64,000 bases of DNA from Ornatilinea apprima. GTDB lineage: Bacteria; Chloroflexota; Anaerolineae; Anaerolineales; Anaerolineaceae. Within the stretch, counting starts at the first letter, position 1. Each line of letters starts with the position of its first letter. The stretch covers positions 62,001 through 126,000 of the forward strand of contig NZ_LGCL01000040.1 of NCBI RefSeq assembly GCF_001306115.1, read 5' to 3'. Shown piece by piece: positions 24,145 to 33,356 of this stretch. The position numbers and the translations under genes were made by a program. A model generated the notes under the pieces. It was not told where the DNA came from, made no database searches, and saw nothing but the letters and a program-made list of their open reading frames with translations.

Positions 24145-26067
24145 TTATGAAAGCTCGTACTGCCCGGTGTAGAGCTGGTAGTAACGGCCCTTCTGTTCCA
24201 GCAGATCGGTGTGGTCGCCGCGTTCGATGATCTCGCCGTTTTCCAGAACCAGAATGGCGCGCGCGTTGCGCACCGTAGAAAGACGGTGGGCGATGACAAA
24301 GACGGTGCGGTTTTCCATGAGGGCGTCCATGCCTTTTTCAATCAGGCGCTCGGTGCGGGTGTCGATGGAACTGGTGGCTTCGTCGAGGATCATCACCGGC
24401 GGATCGGCTATCGCCGCGCGGGTAATCGCCAGCAGCTGCCTTTGGCCTTGCGACAAGTTGGTGCCGTCAGCGGTAATCTGGGTGTGGTAGCCCTGCGGCA
24501 GGCGTTTGATAAACGAATGGGCGTTGACCTGCTTCGCCGCCCGAACGCATTCTTCATCGGTGGCATCCAAGCGACCATAGCGGATGTTGTCTAAAATGGT
24601 GCCGGAGAACAGGTGGGTATCTTGTAGCACCATGCCGAGCGACTGGCGTAAATCGTTTTTGCAGATACGCTTGATGTCGATGCCATCATAGGTGATACTG
24701 CCCTCTTCCACATCGTAAAAGCGGTTTAGCAGATTGGTGATGGTGGTTTTCCCCGCGCCGGTTGAGCCGACCAGAGCAATTTTCTGCCCGGGTTTGGCGT
24801 AAAGGGATAGCTGGCGCAGTACCGTTTTCCCTGGCTCATATCCAAAATTGACCTCGTGGAAGCGCACGTCTCCCTTGAGTTCCACATATTGCACAGAACC
24901 GTCCGCCTCGGGCACTTTCCAGGCCCAATGGCATGGGCGTTCACCATTGGTATTCACATTTAACGATCCATCTGCACTCTTGTTTACGCCAACCAGGGTT
25001 ACGTCTCCATTGTCCACTTCCGCCGACTGGTCCATTACATTGAATACCCGTTCCGCGCCCGCCATGGCTGCCAAAAGGGTGTTAAATTGGTTGGTAATTT
25101 GAATCACCGGGAAACCCACCATGCGCGAGTATTGCAGGAAGGCCGCCAATGAGCCGATGTCGAAGCTGGAAAAGACGGTCAGAATGCCGCCAAACAGAGC
25201 GGTTGCGGCGTAGGCAATATTGTTGAGATTGCTCATCACTGGCATCACCACGCCGGCATAGAAGTTGGCTTCGGAGGCAGCCTGGCGGTAGGCTTCATTG
25301 CGTTTTTTGAACTCGCTGATGGCGTTCTCTTCATGGTTGAAGACTTTAATCACCTTCAGCCCATCCACCATTTCTTCAACATAGCCGTTGACATCCCCCA
25401 GGTTTTGTTGCTGCGCCTTAAAGTATTTGCTGCTTTTTCCGGCAAGTTTACCAGAAAGGAAGAACATGAGCGCCAGCACCAAAAAGGTAACCAGGAAGAG
25501 CAGCGGGCTGAGCACCAGCATCATTATCACCGCGCCTACAAACGTCAGCGCGCTGGAAGCAAGCTGGACAAGGCTTTGCTCCATCGCCATCTGAACGTTA
25601 TCCAGGTCATTGGTAAAGCGGCTCATCAGGTCGCCGTGGGTGTGGGTGTCAAAGTATTTGAGCGGCAGGCTCTGCATTTTGACAAACAGGTCGCGGCGCA
25701 TCAGATTGGTGGTCTTCTGGGCTACCTGAACCATAATGCGGCTTTGCAGGTAGGAAGCGATGACCCCCAGCAGGTATATGCCGCCCAGACCCATCAGGGC
25801 GTTGAGCAGCCCGCTGAAGTTGCCCGGCAGAATATAGTCATTAATGAGTGGTTTGAGGAAGTAATTCCCCGCCAGCCCGCTGAAAGCGCTGATCAGCATC
25901 AGGATGAAAACCAGCACCAGCAGCAGCCAGCGGTTTTTCAGGTAGGACAGCAGCCGCCCCAAAGTTTTGCGGGCGTCTTTTGGGCGTTCGAAGCCAACGG
26001 GCATACCGGGGCCGCGAGGAGCGCGCGGCTGCATTTCACGTTGGTTGGTTTTTTTGGGGCTATCCAT
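24145..26067 (-). CDS. Heterodimeric ABC exporter subunit (TM288/LmrD-like)
   Basis: ABC half-exporter of 640 residues: six-helix membrane domain (about 45-340), an inserted segment of about 50 residues between the membrane domain and the ATPase (CHWAWKVPEADG), and a nucleotide-binding domain with Walker A GSTGAGKTT (about 437), Walker B VMILDEATSSID (about 562) with catalytic Glu, and a signature that reads LSQGQ rather than LSGGQ. The altered signature matches the partner's degenerate Walker B, as in TM287/288 and LmrCD, where one ATP site is inactive. AAGGAG precedes the ATG, which overlaps the upstream gene by 8 bases. It should export drugs or lipids. Confidence 0.92.
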   Translation of the reverse strand: MDSPKKTNQREMQPRAPRGPGMPVGFERPKDARKTLGRLLSYLKNRWLLLVLVFILMLISAFSGLAGNYFLKPLINDYILPGNFSGLLNALMGLGGIYLLGVIASYLQSRIMVQVAQKTTNLMRRDLFVKMQSLPLKYFDTHTHGDLMSRFTNDLDNVQMAMEQSLVQLASSALTFVGAVIMMLVLSPLLFLVTFLVLALMFFLSGKLAGKSSKYFKAQQQNLGDVNGYVEEMVDGLKVIKVFNHEENAISEFKKRNEAYRQAASEANFYAGVVMPVMSNLNNIAYAATALFGGILTVFSSFDIGSLAAFLQYSRMVGFPVIQITNQFNTLLAAMAGAERVFNVMDQSAEVDNGDVTLVGVNKSADGSLNVNTNGERPCHWAWKVPEADGSVQYVELKGDVRFHEVNFGYEPGKTVLRQLSLYAKPGQKIALVGSTGAGKTTITNLLNRFYDVEEGSITYDGIDIKRICKNDLRQSLGMVLQDTHLFSGTILDNIRYGRLDATDEECVRAAKQVNAHSFIKRLPQGYHTQITADGTNLSQGQRQLLAITRAAIADPPVMILDEATSSIDTRTERLIEKGMDALMENRTVFVIAHRLSTVRNARAILVLENGEIIERGDHTDLLEQKGRYYQLYTGQYELS

Positions 26068-27829
26068 GAATATAGGCTCCTTCTTGCTGGGAGGAGTAAA
26101 TCTCCTGGTAAATCGGATTGTTGTTGATCAGTTCCTCATGCGTTCCCATGCAGGCGATATGACCGTCGTCCAGAACCAGAATTTGATCCGCTTCCTGGAC
26201 GGAGCTGATGCGTTGGGCAATGATCAGCACTGTGGTGTTGGCCAGGTTATTATAGAACGCGGCACGGATTTTGGCCTCTGTGCCGGTATCCACCGCGCTG
26301 GTGCTGTCATCGAGAATGAGGATGGCCGGTTTTTTGAGGATGGCGCGCGCGATGCACAAGCGCTGCTTTTGCCCGCCAGACACATTGACCCCGCCTTGAC
26401 CCAATTGGGTGTCGTAGCCATTGGGAAAGGACATGATGAAGTCGTGGGCCTGCGCATCTTTACTGGCTGTGATCATCTCTTCTTCGCTGGCGTTGGGGTT
26501 ACCCCATAATAAGTTTTCGCGAATGGTGCCAGAGAAGAGGGTGTTCTTCTGCAAGACCACTCCAATTTTGGCGCGCAGCGATTCCAGCGAATAGTCACGC
26601 ACATCCACATCGTCTACCAGCACCGCACCTTCGGTTGCGTCATACAATCGCGGGATCAGGTGCACAAGCGTGGTTTTGCCGGTGCCCGTTCCGCCGACGA
26701 TTCCGATCACCTGGCCGGGCAGAGCGGTAAACGAGATGTTGGACAGCACGTTTTCTCCGCTGCCTGTGAGTTGGTATTTAAAGGATACATCTCTGAACTC
26801 CACTTTCCCTGTCTTTTGGAGCGGTAATCTTTCCGAAGGTTGAAGCTGTTCAGCGATGACCGGCTGGGCGGGTTCCACAATGTCGGCCTGGGTATCGAGC
26901 ACTTCCAGAATGCGCTTGCCGCTGGCTTCAGCGCGCGCGCTCATCAAAATGACCATAGAGATCATCATCACGCTCATCAAAATTTGAAAAACGTAGCTGA
27001 TGAAGCTGATCAGCTCGCCTGCGCCCAGCGTGCCCACATACACCATGCGGCCGCCCATCCAGATGATGGCCAAGGTGGCGCCGTTCATTACCAGCATCAT
27101 AACCGGCATATTCAAAATTGCGATGCTGACCGCCCGGATGGCGGCGTTGGTCAGGTTGTCGTTCGATAGAGTAAATTTTTGAATTTCATGGTCCGCGCGG
27201 ACGTAAGACTTGACCACGCGAATACCGATCAGATTTTCCTGCAGAGTGTTGTTGAGCGCATCAATTTTTTCCTGCACAACCGAAAAGCGCGAGACCGCGG
27301 TTCTCATGATCAGAAACACACCGATGGAAAGCAGGGGGATGGCCACAGCCAGCACAACCGAAAGGCGCGGGTTGATGCCATAAGCCAGGATGAACGAGAT
27401 AACCAGCATCATCGGGGCGCGCATTAAAATCCGCAGCCCCATCATCACGGTAACTTGTAGATTGTTGACATCATTCGTCAACCGGGTGATTAGCGAAGCA
27501 GTGCTGAAATGGTCAATGTTGTTGAAAGAAAACCCCTGTACTTTTTCAAACAGCGCGTCACGCAGGTTGGCGCCAAACCCCATGCTGGCTCTGGTGGAAT
27601 AGCGCATATTCAGAACGCCAAATCCGATTGCCGCCAGGGCTAACATGATCATGAATATTCCGATACGTGTGATAAAAGCGACATCTTTTCCGGGGATGCC
27701 GATGTCGATGACTCTTGCCATGAGCAAGGGCATGCTCAATTCACACAGCACGTCGAGAAGCACAAGAAAAGGGATTAGAAGCAAATATTTCTTGTACTTG
27801 CCCAGGTATGGATAAAATTTTTGAATCAA
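26060..27829 (-). CDS. Heterodimeric ABC exporter subunit (TM287/LmrC-like)
   Basis: ABC half-exporter of 589 residues. Membrane helices fill about residues 10-310. The ATPase domain has Walker A GGTGTGKTT (about 378), a canonical VSGGQ signature and a Walker B reading ILILDDSTSAVD: the catalytic glutamate is Asp. That is the known sign of a degenerate site in heterodimeric type IV exporters. A GGAGG six bases upstream decides the start at TTG 27829; frames starting earlier would run through this site. It is 69 bases downstream of the MarR gene, so regulator and exporter form one operon. Confidence 0.92.
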   Translation of the reverse strand: MIQKFYPYLGKYKKYLLLIPFLVLLDVLCELSMPLLMARVIDIGIPGKDVAFITRIGIFMIMLALAAIGFGVLNMRYSTRASMGFGANLRDALFEKVQGFSFNNIDHFSTASLITRLTNDVNNLQVTVMMGLRILMRAPMMLVISFILAYGINPRLSVVLAVAIPLLSIGVFLIMRTAVSRFSVVQEKIDALNNTLQENLIGIRVVKSYVRADHEIQKFTLSNDNLTNAAIRAVSIAILNMPVMMLVMNGATLAIIWMGGRMVYVGTLGAGELISFISYVFQILMSVMMISMVILMSARAEASGKRILEVLDTQADIVEPAQPVIAEQLQPSERLPLQKTGKVEFRDVSFKYQLTGSGENVLSNISFTALPGQVIGIVGGTGTGKTTLVHLIPRLYDATEGAVLVDDVDVRDYSLESLRAKIGVVLQKNTLFSGTIRENLLWGNPNASEEEMITASKDAQAHDFIMSFPNGYDTQLGQGGVNVSGGQKQRLCIARAILKKPAILILDDSTSAVDTGTEAKIRAAFYNNLANTTVLIIAQRISSVQEADQILVLDDGHIACMGTHEELINNNPIYQEIYSSQQEGAYIHG

Positions 27830-27898
27830 ATTGTGCCTCCAAAACAAGCGATTTCACTGACGCGGTATCGGCAGCGTGCGGCGATGCTTTACCGTCGA

Positions 27899-28375
27899 TT
27901 ACAGGTCTGGTTGGATTTCGGGTGGGCCGGCTGGCTGCTCAAGCAGGTTGGCGTAGACTTTGTTCAGCAGTTTGATCAACATATCCTTCTCATCAGGTGA
28001 GAGGTCAGTCAACAATATCTGGTCAATTTGCTGAAAAGCGTTCTTAATCTGGCGAATTACGGTCCAGCTTTCCTCTTCCAGAAATACACGGGAAATCCTC
28101 TCATCCGCCGGGTCTGGCCGGCGTTGGAGGTAATGAAGCGCTTCCATGCGTTTGATCACCTTGGTGGCGGCCGCGGGGGAGATCTCCAGCTTTTCCGCGA
28201 TTTCCGAGTGCGTTAAGCCATCCTGGTGAGAAAGGAGCATTAATAGAATGGCCTGCCCGCGGAACAGCCCGATCGCTTCCAATGACTGATCGGCGCGCGT
28301 CGCGTGCAGGCGGCTGATATTGCCCATCAGCAAGCCTATTCTCTTTTCTCCAGCGGTAATCCCGAATTTACCCAT
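27899..28375 (-). CDS. MarR-family regulator of the ABC exporter operon
   Basis: Winged-helix protein of 158 residues. The DNA-binding helices lie at LTHSEIAEKLEISPAAATKVIKR, followed by the wing RRPDPADERISRVFL, whose DxR pattern is characteristic of MarR. Dimerisation helices flank this. MarR proteins usually repress transporter genes until a ligand binds. It is the first gene of a MarR-ABC-ABC operon, and a perfect 14-bp palindrome lies 18 bases before its start codon, so autorepression of the whole operon is likely. Confidence 0.93.
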   Translation of the reverse strand: MGKFGITAGEKRIGLLMGNISRLHATRADQSLEAIGLFRGQAILLMLLSHQDGLTHSEIAEKLEISPAAATKVIKRMEALHYLQRRPDPADERISRVFLEEESWTVIRQIKNAFQQIDQILLTDLSPDEKDMLIKLLNKVYANLLEQPAGPPEIQPDL

Positions 28376-28392
28376 TTGTTTACCCGTATATA

Positions 28393-28406
28393 ATTAACCG
28401 GTTAAT
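28393..28406. promoter_or_regulatory. Perfect palindrome, likely MarR operator
   Basis: ATTAACCGGTTAAT is a perfect 14-bp palindrome in the 111-base gap in front of the MarR gene. AT-rich promoter-like boxes surround it (TATATT and TTATAT on the minus strand). Position and symmetry fit a MarR dimer site. Confidence 0.65.
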
Positions 28407-28486
28407 AAAATGAATATACCACAAGCCAATGTAGATATGGTTAAGATTTTGATAAGTCCCTTTTAACTTTTTTTCTATGGAATTTC

Positions 28487-29683
28487 TTACCCCGCCGCGG
28501 CTTTGACCTGTTGGCTGGCTTTGCCAAACACTAACGGCAGCAGGGGGAAGACCAGGATGTTGATCGCGGTAAAGGCAATGAATGTCCAGCGGAAACCAAC
28601 GGTGTCGGCCATGAAGCCGGTCAGCCCCATGCCAGCCCCTTGGGCCACATTGCTGACCGCCATTAAAATGGAGAACATTGAGGCGGCAATGCGTGAGTCA
28701 GTGTAGTTCATTGCCAGGGCAAAGTAAACGGTCTGGTAAGTGCCGTAAGCAATGCCAAACAGAGCAACCACAAACCAGGCGATCTGCGGATTGGGCGTGG
28801 CAGCCAGCAGCAGGGTGGAGATGGCAGAAACAACCACAGAGGCGATTACGCCGTTGCGGCTGCCAATTTTGCTGATCAGCCAGCCGCCGGTCACACCGCC
28901 CAGCACCACACCGATTCCCCAAACAGTGGTGTAGAACCCGGCTTGGCTGAGAGAAATACCGAAGTCTTGTTCCAGAAAGGGATTGACCAACTGATTAACC
29001 CCGGCGATGATCATGAAGAATACAAAGCCAATCCCGGCCAAGCCGATGATGGATGCTTGTTTGAAAGCGCTAAAAGCAGACCAATCGAATTTACGCTCAA
29101 CCGTCCGCTCGCCTTCCCGAATGCCCAGCACGAAGGGCAGCGGGAGGAGCGTTAGCCCGGCCAGCAGCCAGAAAACGGCCAGCCATGAAACTGCTTCAGC
29201 CATGATGCCAACCGCCGAAGCGGTGATGACCACGCCCAGCGCGCGCCCGCCGACCATGATGCCTTGAATGACGCCGTGCTCTTCTTCAGTAGTGGTGTCC
29301 AGCGCCAGGCCGTCGGTGCAGGTGTCATACAGCGCCATGCCAAGCTGCAAGATGAAAGCCAGGCCAACGAACCCCCAATAACTTTTGGCCGGGTCAATGA
29401 AGGGGACAATAACCAGGGCGACAAATTGAACCGTCAGACCGATGATTATATAGGGCTTGCGATGCCCCATTCCAAACAGGTTGACTCGGTCGCTCCACAT
29501 GCCCAGGAAGATCTTGATCACAAAAGGAATGAGCGCGATGGTGGCGAAAATGCCCACACTGGTCATGGATAGGCCCTTGGAGAGAAAATAGAGCGCGTTC
29601 AGGGCGGTGAAATAACTGAGAATGGTGCCCTGGGTGAAGTACAGCAGGCCGAACATGATTTTTCGGGTGATCGGTTGGCTCAT
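28487..29683 (-). CDS. MFS transporter
   Basis: Major facilitator of 398 residues with about 12 transmembrane segments. Between helices 2 and 3 is a GMWSDRVNLFGMGHRKP loop, the family's motif A variant, and the second half repeats it as GGWLISKIGSRNG. The overall look is that of AmpG/PAT-like or solute:proton symporters, but the substrate cannot be predicted. ATG 29683 was chosen because AGGAG precedes it and the promoter predicts a short leader; an earlier in-frame TTG at 29716 would lie at the transcription start. It is monocistronic behind its own strong promoter. Confidence 0.88.
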   Translation of the reverse strand: MSQPITRKIMFGLLYFTQGTILSYFTALNALYFLSKGLSMTSVGIFATIALIPFVIKIFLGMWSDRVNLFGMGHRKPYIIIGLTVQFVALVIVPFIDPAKSYWGFVGLAFILQLGMALYDTCTDGLALDTTTEEEHGVIQGIMVGGRALGVVITASAVGIMAEAVSWLAVFWLLAGLTLLPLPFVLGIREGERTVERKFDWSAFSAFKQASIIGLAGIGFVFFMIIAGVNQLVNPFLEQDFGISLSQAGFYTTVWGIGVVLGGVTGGWLISKIGSRNGVIASVVVSAISTLLLAATPNPQIAWFVVALFGIAYGTYQTVYFALAMNYTDSRIAASMFSILMAVSNVAQGAGMGLTGFMADTVGFRWTFIAFTAINILVFPLLPLVFGKASQQVKAAAG

Positions 29684-29719
29684 GATGGTTTTGTCTCCTG
29701 GGAGGGCTGGATACAACCG

Positions 29720-29748
29720 AGTATAGGGTCAACTGCTCCATGTGTCAA
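29720..29748 (-). promoter_or_regulatory. Consensus sigma-70 promoter of the MFS gene
   Basis: On the minus strand TTGACA (plus 29743-29748), exactly 17 bases, then TATACT (plus 29720-29725). Transcription should begin near 29713, 30 bases before the ATG. The spacer holds a second GTTGAC copy, so a GTTGAC direct repeat overlaps the promoter. Confidence 0.8.
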
Positions 29749-29761
29749 CCGGCTCTGAGGT

Positions 29762-30319
29762 CTATGATCGGTTTGCAGGTGAGCGTAACCACTGATCGAT
29801 GATCTGCTGAGCCAGGGCAGGCGCCTCGGTTACCGTGTTGATTTGCAATTCTACGGCTTGCGGCCAGCGGGAGCGGGCTTGGGCAACCAGTTCCGGGCGG
29901 ATCACCACCAGTGCCAGTTTGAACTGCCCTGAATCAAGCGCGCGCAGCCCTTCCAGCCAGCCCTGCTGTCGCTCAAACTCCAGCGGGCCCAGCTCGTCAA
30001 CCATCAGCAGATCGCAGGGAACGGCGCTTTTCAGGATTTCATTTCCCCATTGCATATTGACCGGGTCAAACGCCCAGGCGTGGGTCTGGAGAGTGGTATT
30101 GGCCAGCGCGGTGCTGCGCGCCAGCAGACGGCGCTCATTACTGCGGATGGCTATGATTTCGATGCCGGTTTTCACGCTTTTTTCCAGCACCGGCAAAGAA
30201 ATCACCCCGGCGACATCCCATCCACGCTGGCGGGCTTGCTCAACAACCATTTGACAAAGGCTGGTTTTTCCCGCACCGCGCCAGCCGGTAATTATGAGAA
30301 CTGTGCCGGCTTCATTCAT
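29762..30319 (-). CDS. THEP1-like nucleoside-triphosphatase
   Basis: P-loop protein of 185 residues of the THEP1 type: Walker A is GWRGAGKTS near the start and Walker B is LLMVDELGPLE. Proteins of this family hydrolyse NTPs in vitro and have no settled role. ATG 30319 overlaps the ABC ATPase gene by 8 bases, showing tight coupling to the importer operon; an upstream start would run antisense-like through that gene. Placed last in an operon for a siderophore- or corrinoid-type importer, it may act on the imported cofactor or regulate uptake (inference). Confidence 0.82.
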   Translation of the reverse strand: MNEAGTVLIITGWRGAGKTSLCQMVVEQARQRGWDVAGVISLPVLEKSVKTGIEIIAIRSNERRLLARSTALANTTLQTHAWAFDPVNMQWGNEILKSAVPCDLLMVDELGPLEFERQQGWLEGLRALDSGQFKLALVVIRPELVAQARSRWPQAVELQINTVTEAPALAQQIIDQWLRSPANRS

Positions 30320-31112
30320 GTTTTTTATCCGCTCCATTGCGCCAGATGACCACACGCCGACCGGCCACTTCGTGCACTTCCACAGGGGTGTCATATGTTT
30401 CACTGAGCCGTTCGGAGGTGAACTGTTCCTGCAAGCTACCGGCGTGCTGCACTTTGCCATCGCGCATTAACACCAGCTGATCGGCCAACACTGCCGCCAC
30501 TTCGGGTTCGTGCGTGGTAAAGACCACGGTTACACCGCTGTCTTTCAGATCGCGCAGCAGTTCCAATAAGTGGATCTTATTACCCAGGTCGAGGTGGTTG
30601 GTGGGCTCATCCAGCAGCAGCAGACGCGGTTGCTGCGCCAGGGCGCGCGCCACCAATACCAGTTGGCGCTCGCCGCCGCTTAACTCGGTTACAGGGCGGT
30701 CACTTATGCCCGCCAATCCCACGGTGGCCAGGGCGCGCTGCGCGGCGCGGCAGTCGGCTTCACCGGGCATTTCCAGGGGCATCAAATAGGGCGCTCGTCC
30801 TAAGAGCACATATTCCAGAATGGAATAATCGTAAGCGATGTGTTCGGTTTGCGGCACCAGGCCGATGCGCTGCCCCAGCTCGTTGCGCCGGTATGACAGC
30901 AGGTCCTTTCCATCCAGCAAGACCTGTCCGCTTTGCGGCCGCCGCCAGCCCAGCCCCAGGAGCAGCAGGGTGGTTTTCCCCACCCCGTTGGGTCCCAAAA
31001 TGGCGGTGATGCTGGCGGGTTCGATTTGCAGAGACAGCTCGTTCAGCACCGTGTGATCCTGCGGCTGGTAGCGAAACACGACATTTTCAAAGGAAAGGAT
31101 GGGTGTGCTCAT
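30312..31112 (-). CDS. FecE/BtuD-type ABC transporter ATPase
   Basis: ATP-binding subunit of 266 residues with Walker A GPNGVGKTT, Q-loop GLVPQ, signature LSGGERQ and Walker B LLLLDEPTNHLD, all canonical for type II importers of iron-siderophore, heme or vitamin B12. It overlaps the permease gene by 4 bases (ATGA). It should power the permease encoded immediately upstream. The substrate class is known only at the level of the family. Confidence 0.94.
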   Translation of the reverse strand: MSTPILSFENVVFRYQPQDHTVLNELSLQIEPASITAILGPNGVGKTTLLLLGLGWRRPQSGQVLLDGKDLLSYRRNELGQRIGLVPQTEHIAYDYSILEYVLLGRAPYLMPLEMPGEADCRAAQRALATVGLAGISDRPVTELSGGERQLVLVARALAQQPRLLLLDEPTNHLDLGNKIHLLELLRDLKDSGVTVVFTTHEPEVAAVLADQLVLMRDGKVQHAGSLQEQFTSERLSETYDTPVEVHEVAGRRVVIWRNGADKKHE

Positions 31113-32149
31113 TTTTCCACCCGTATGCCGCGCGAGATCATCAGCAGCATGAAGAACAACGCGCCAAACAGCGAGGTTATGATTCCCAATGGCACCTCGG
31201 CCACCATTAAGGTGCGAGCGAGATCGTCACACACCAGGGTGAAGATGCCGCCCAGCAGCATGGCGCCGGGCAGGGAATAGCGCGCGTCCGCCCCAAACAG
31301 GCGGCGCGAGATGTGAGGCACAATTAAACCCACCCAACTAACGATGCCGCTCACAGCGGTTACACTCGCCGCGGCAGCCACGGAGGCCGCCAGAACCAGC
31401 GCTCGCTCGCGCCCTGGCGCCAGTCCCAAAGAAAAGGCCACCTCATCTTCCAGCGATAGCAGATTCAAGCGCCAGCGCATCTGGAAAAGGATCAGCAAGC
31501 TGATCACCACCACGGGCAGCAGCACGCGCAGGTCTTGCCAGTTGATTTTATACAATCCGCCCAGCAGCCAGAATGTAATTTCAGGCAGCTCTTCCAGCGG
31601 GTCGGCGATGTACTTCAATATGCCCACCCCTGAGGAAAACAAGGCAGAGACGGCGATTCCCGCCAGCACCAGGCGCAGCACCCAGCCGCCAAAGCGCACT
31701 CGCCGCGAAAGAAAGTAAGACACGGCCAGCCCGCCAAACGCGAAAACGGCGGCTGATCCCTGGGTTATCCAGGGAGTTCCGCCAAGGAAGATAATCGCCA
31801 GGGCGGCGCCAAAGGTGGCGCCCTGTGACACACCCAAAAAGCCTGGCTCGACCAGCGGGTTGGAAAATATCATCTGAAAGACGCTGCCTGCCGCTCCCAG
31901 CGACATCCCCAACAAGACCGCCGCCAGAATGCGCGGGGCGCGCAGGTTAAGTAGAACGCGCCTGGCCAGTTCATCCGTGTTCAGGCGTTCCAGCGAGATG
32001 AATCCTGGTTGGGGGTACCGGCCCAGAAAAAGGGACAGCAGGCTGATTGCCAGCAAAAGCGCTGCTAGAATCAGAAGGAAGCCGGCGGGCTTGATGGCCC
32101 GCCCAGCTTTTTCGTGGGGTTTCTTCTCAGTAAGGTGTTTCGATGCCAC
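31109..32149 (-). CDS. FecCD/BtuC-type ABC importer permease
   Basis: Permease of 346 residues with about nine or ten helices. It shows GAAGSVFQMIFSNPLVEPGFLGVSQGA, here spread over the typical N-terminal motif, and the GLIVPHISRRLFGAD loop that couples to the ATPase. It should form the membrane channel for a metal chelate or corrinoid. The start is GTG, five bases after the binding-protein stop. It is the third gene of the PadR-led operon. Confidence 0.94.
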   Translation of the reverse strand: MASKHLTEKKPHEKAGRAIKPAGFLLILAALLLAISLLSLFLGRYPQPGFISLERLNTDELARRVLLNLRAPRILAAVLLGMSLGAAGSVFQMIFSNPLVEPGFLGVSQGATFGAALAIIFLGGTPWITQGSAAVFAFGGLAVSYFLSRRVRFGGWVLRLVLAGIAVSALFSSGVGILKYIADPLEELPEITFWLLGGLYKINWQDLRVLLPVVVISLLILFQMRWRLNLLSLEDEVAFSLGLAPGRERALVLAASVAAAASVTAVSGIVSWVGLIVPHISRRLFGADARYSLPGAMLLGGIFTLVCDDLARTLMVAEVPLGIITSLFGALFFMLLMISRGIRVEK

Positions 32150-32154
32150 GTTGC

Positions 32155-33312
32155 CTAATCCACATCACCACTGAGAATCGGGATGATCTTTTCCGCAAAG
32201 GCGGATTCATCCATCCCGTAGAGGGTCTGGAAAAACATCGCAGCCTCCTCTTTAATATCCAGATCAGCGAAGACTTCTGGTTGAGTTTTGCTGGCCAGCC
32301 ACATTTGCCCCAGAATCCAGCGCGTATCGGGCTGGTCCCAAGAATAATAGTCGCCGGGGAAGCCAAAGAGCTGTCCCTGCTGAACAGCGCGCAGCGCCTG
32401 CCATTGGGTGTCCTCTTCTAATCCAGCGGTAACCTCCGCTACGTTGTCATTATAGGCGATTATGTAAATTTGGTCGGCATCCCAGGCGGCGATTTGCTCA
32501 AAATTGACCTTTGTCCAGCCGCCGCCCAGTTCCAGGTCCTGCCACACCGGTATACCGCCAGCATTTTCCACCAGGGTGGTTTGCAGCCAGGTCAGCGGCG
32601 GCACGCTCAGCGCCGTCTGGCCGTCTTGTGAGGAATAGTACAGCAGCAAAACGCGCGGTTTTTGCTCTTCAGACAGTGTTTCTGTTTGTGAGGTGACCCA
32701 TTCAGATTTTTGCTGGTAGTACTGCTTCAATTCTTCGGCACGCTGCGGATTATTAAAGAGTTGTCCCAGGGTGGTCAAATCGCGCTGGAACTGCTCGGGG
32801 GTTTCAAGGTCGAGGTAAATTACCGGCACGCCCAGGTCCTGAATCTGTTTGCCGAAATCCTTGGCTAACATGCTTTTCATGATCACCACATCGGGGTTCA
32901 TGGCAAGAATGGGCTCTGCGCCCGTATCGCGGCTTACCAGGGTTTTTTGCGCGAAGAAGGGGTCGATCACTTCACCGAAGTTACCAAGTCCCTGGGTAAT
33001 TTCGGATAACGCAACCATGTTCTGCTGTGCTTCAGGGAAGGCGTAAATGGCGTCGACAATCATCAACCCCGCCCGGCCGGCTTGCACGATGCGTTGTGGG
33101 GGATTTTGAAATATTAATTTTTGTCCCAAAGCGTCTTCCACTTCGATTGGGGCAGCCTTCATTACTGTCTCAGTGGGGGATGGCTCGGATGTTGCTGTGG
33201 CCTGGGTGGGCGCGGGTGAAAGGGTATCGGCAGGCGCGGTTGGGGCGCAGGCAGACAAAATGACTGAAAGCCCAACGATCAATTCAATCCATACAATTCT
33301 TGTTCTGTTCAT
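32155..33312 (-). CDS. Substrate-binding lipoprotein for iron-siderophore/corrinoid-type ABC importer
   Basis: Lipoprotein of 385 residues: signal ending LSAC (Cys22), a Thr/Pro/Ser linker to about residue 50, then a class III binding protein (PF01497 type). Residues 80-160 include the VDAIYAF and NPDVVIMKS blocks and the tail holds the second lobe. The nearest-looking relatives are Fe3+-siderophore and cobalamin binding proteins; no residue decides between them. AAAGGAA precedes the ATG. It follows the PadR gene by 44 bases. Confidence 0.9.
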   Translation of the reverse strand: MNRTRIVWIELIVGLSVILSACAPTAPADTLSPAPTQATATSEPSPTETVMKAAPIEVEDALGQKLIFQNPPQRIVQAGRAGLMIVDAIYAFPEAQQNMVALSEITQGLGNFGEVIDPFFAQKTLVSRDTGAEPILAMNPDVVIMKSMLAKDFGKQIQDLGVPVIYLDLETPEQFQRDLTTLGQLFNNPQRAEELKQYYQQKSEWVTSQTETLSEEQKPRVLLLYYSSQDGQTALSVPPLTWLQTTLVENAGGIPVWQDLELGGGWTKVNFEQIAAWDADQIYIIAYNDNVAEVTAGLEEDTQWQALRAVQQGQLFGFPGDYYSWDQPDTRWILGQMWLASKTQPEVFADLDIKEEAAMFFQTLYGMDESAFAEKIIPILSGDVD

Positions 33313-33356
33313 TGATCAATTCCTTTACCGTAAAAGATTGGAAGGAGGATACGTTT

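Noticed and set aside
25333..26127. Plus-strand open frame opposite the ABC exporter gene, rich in His and Gln
   Set aside because: Composition is typical of the complement of a membrane-protein gene; the minus-strand ATPase motifs are certain.
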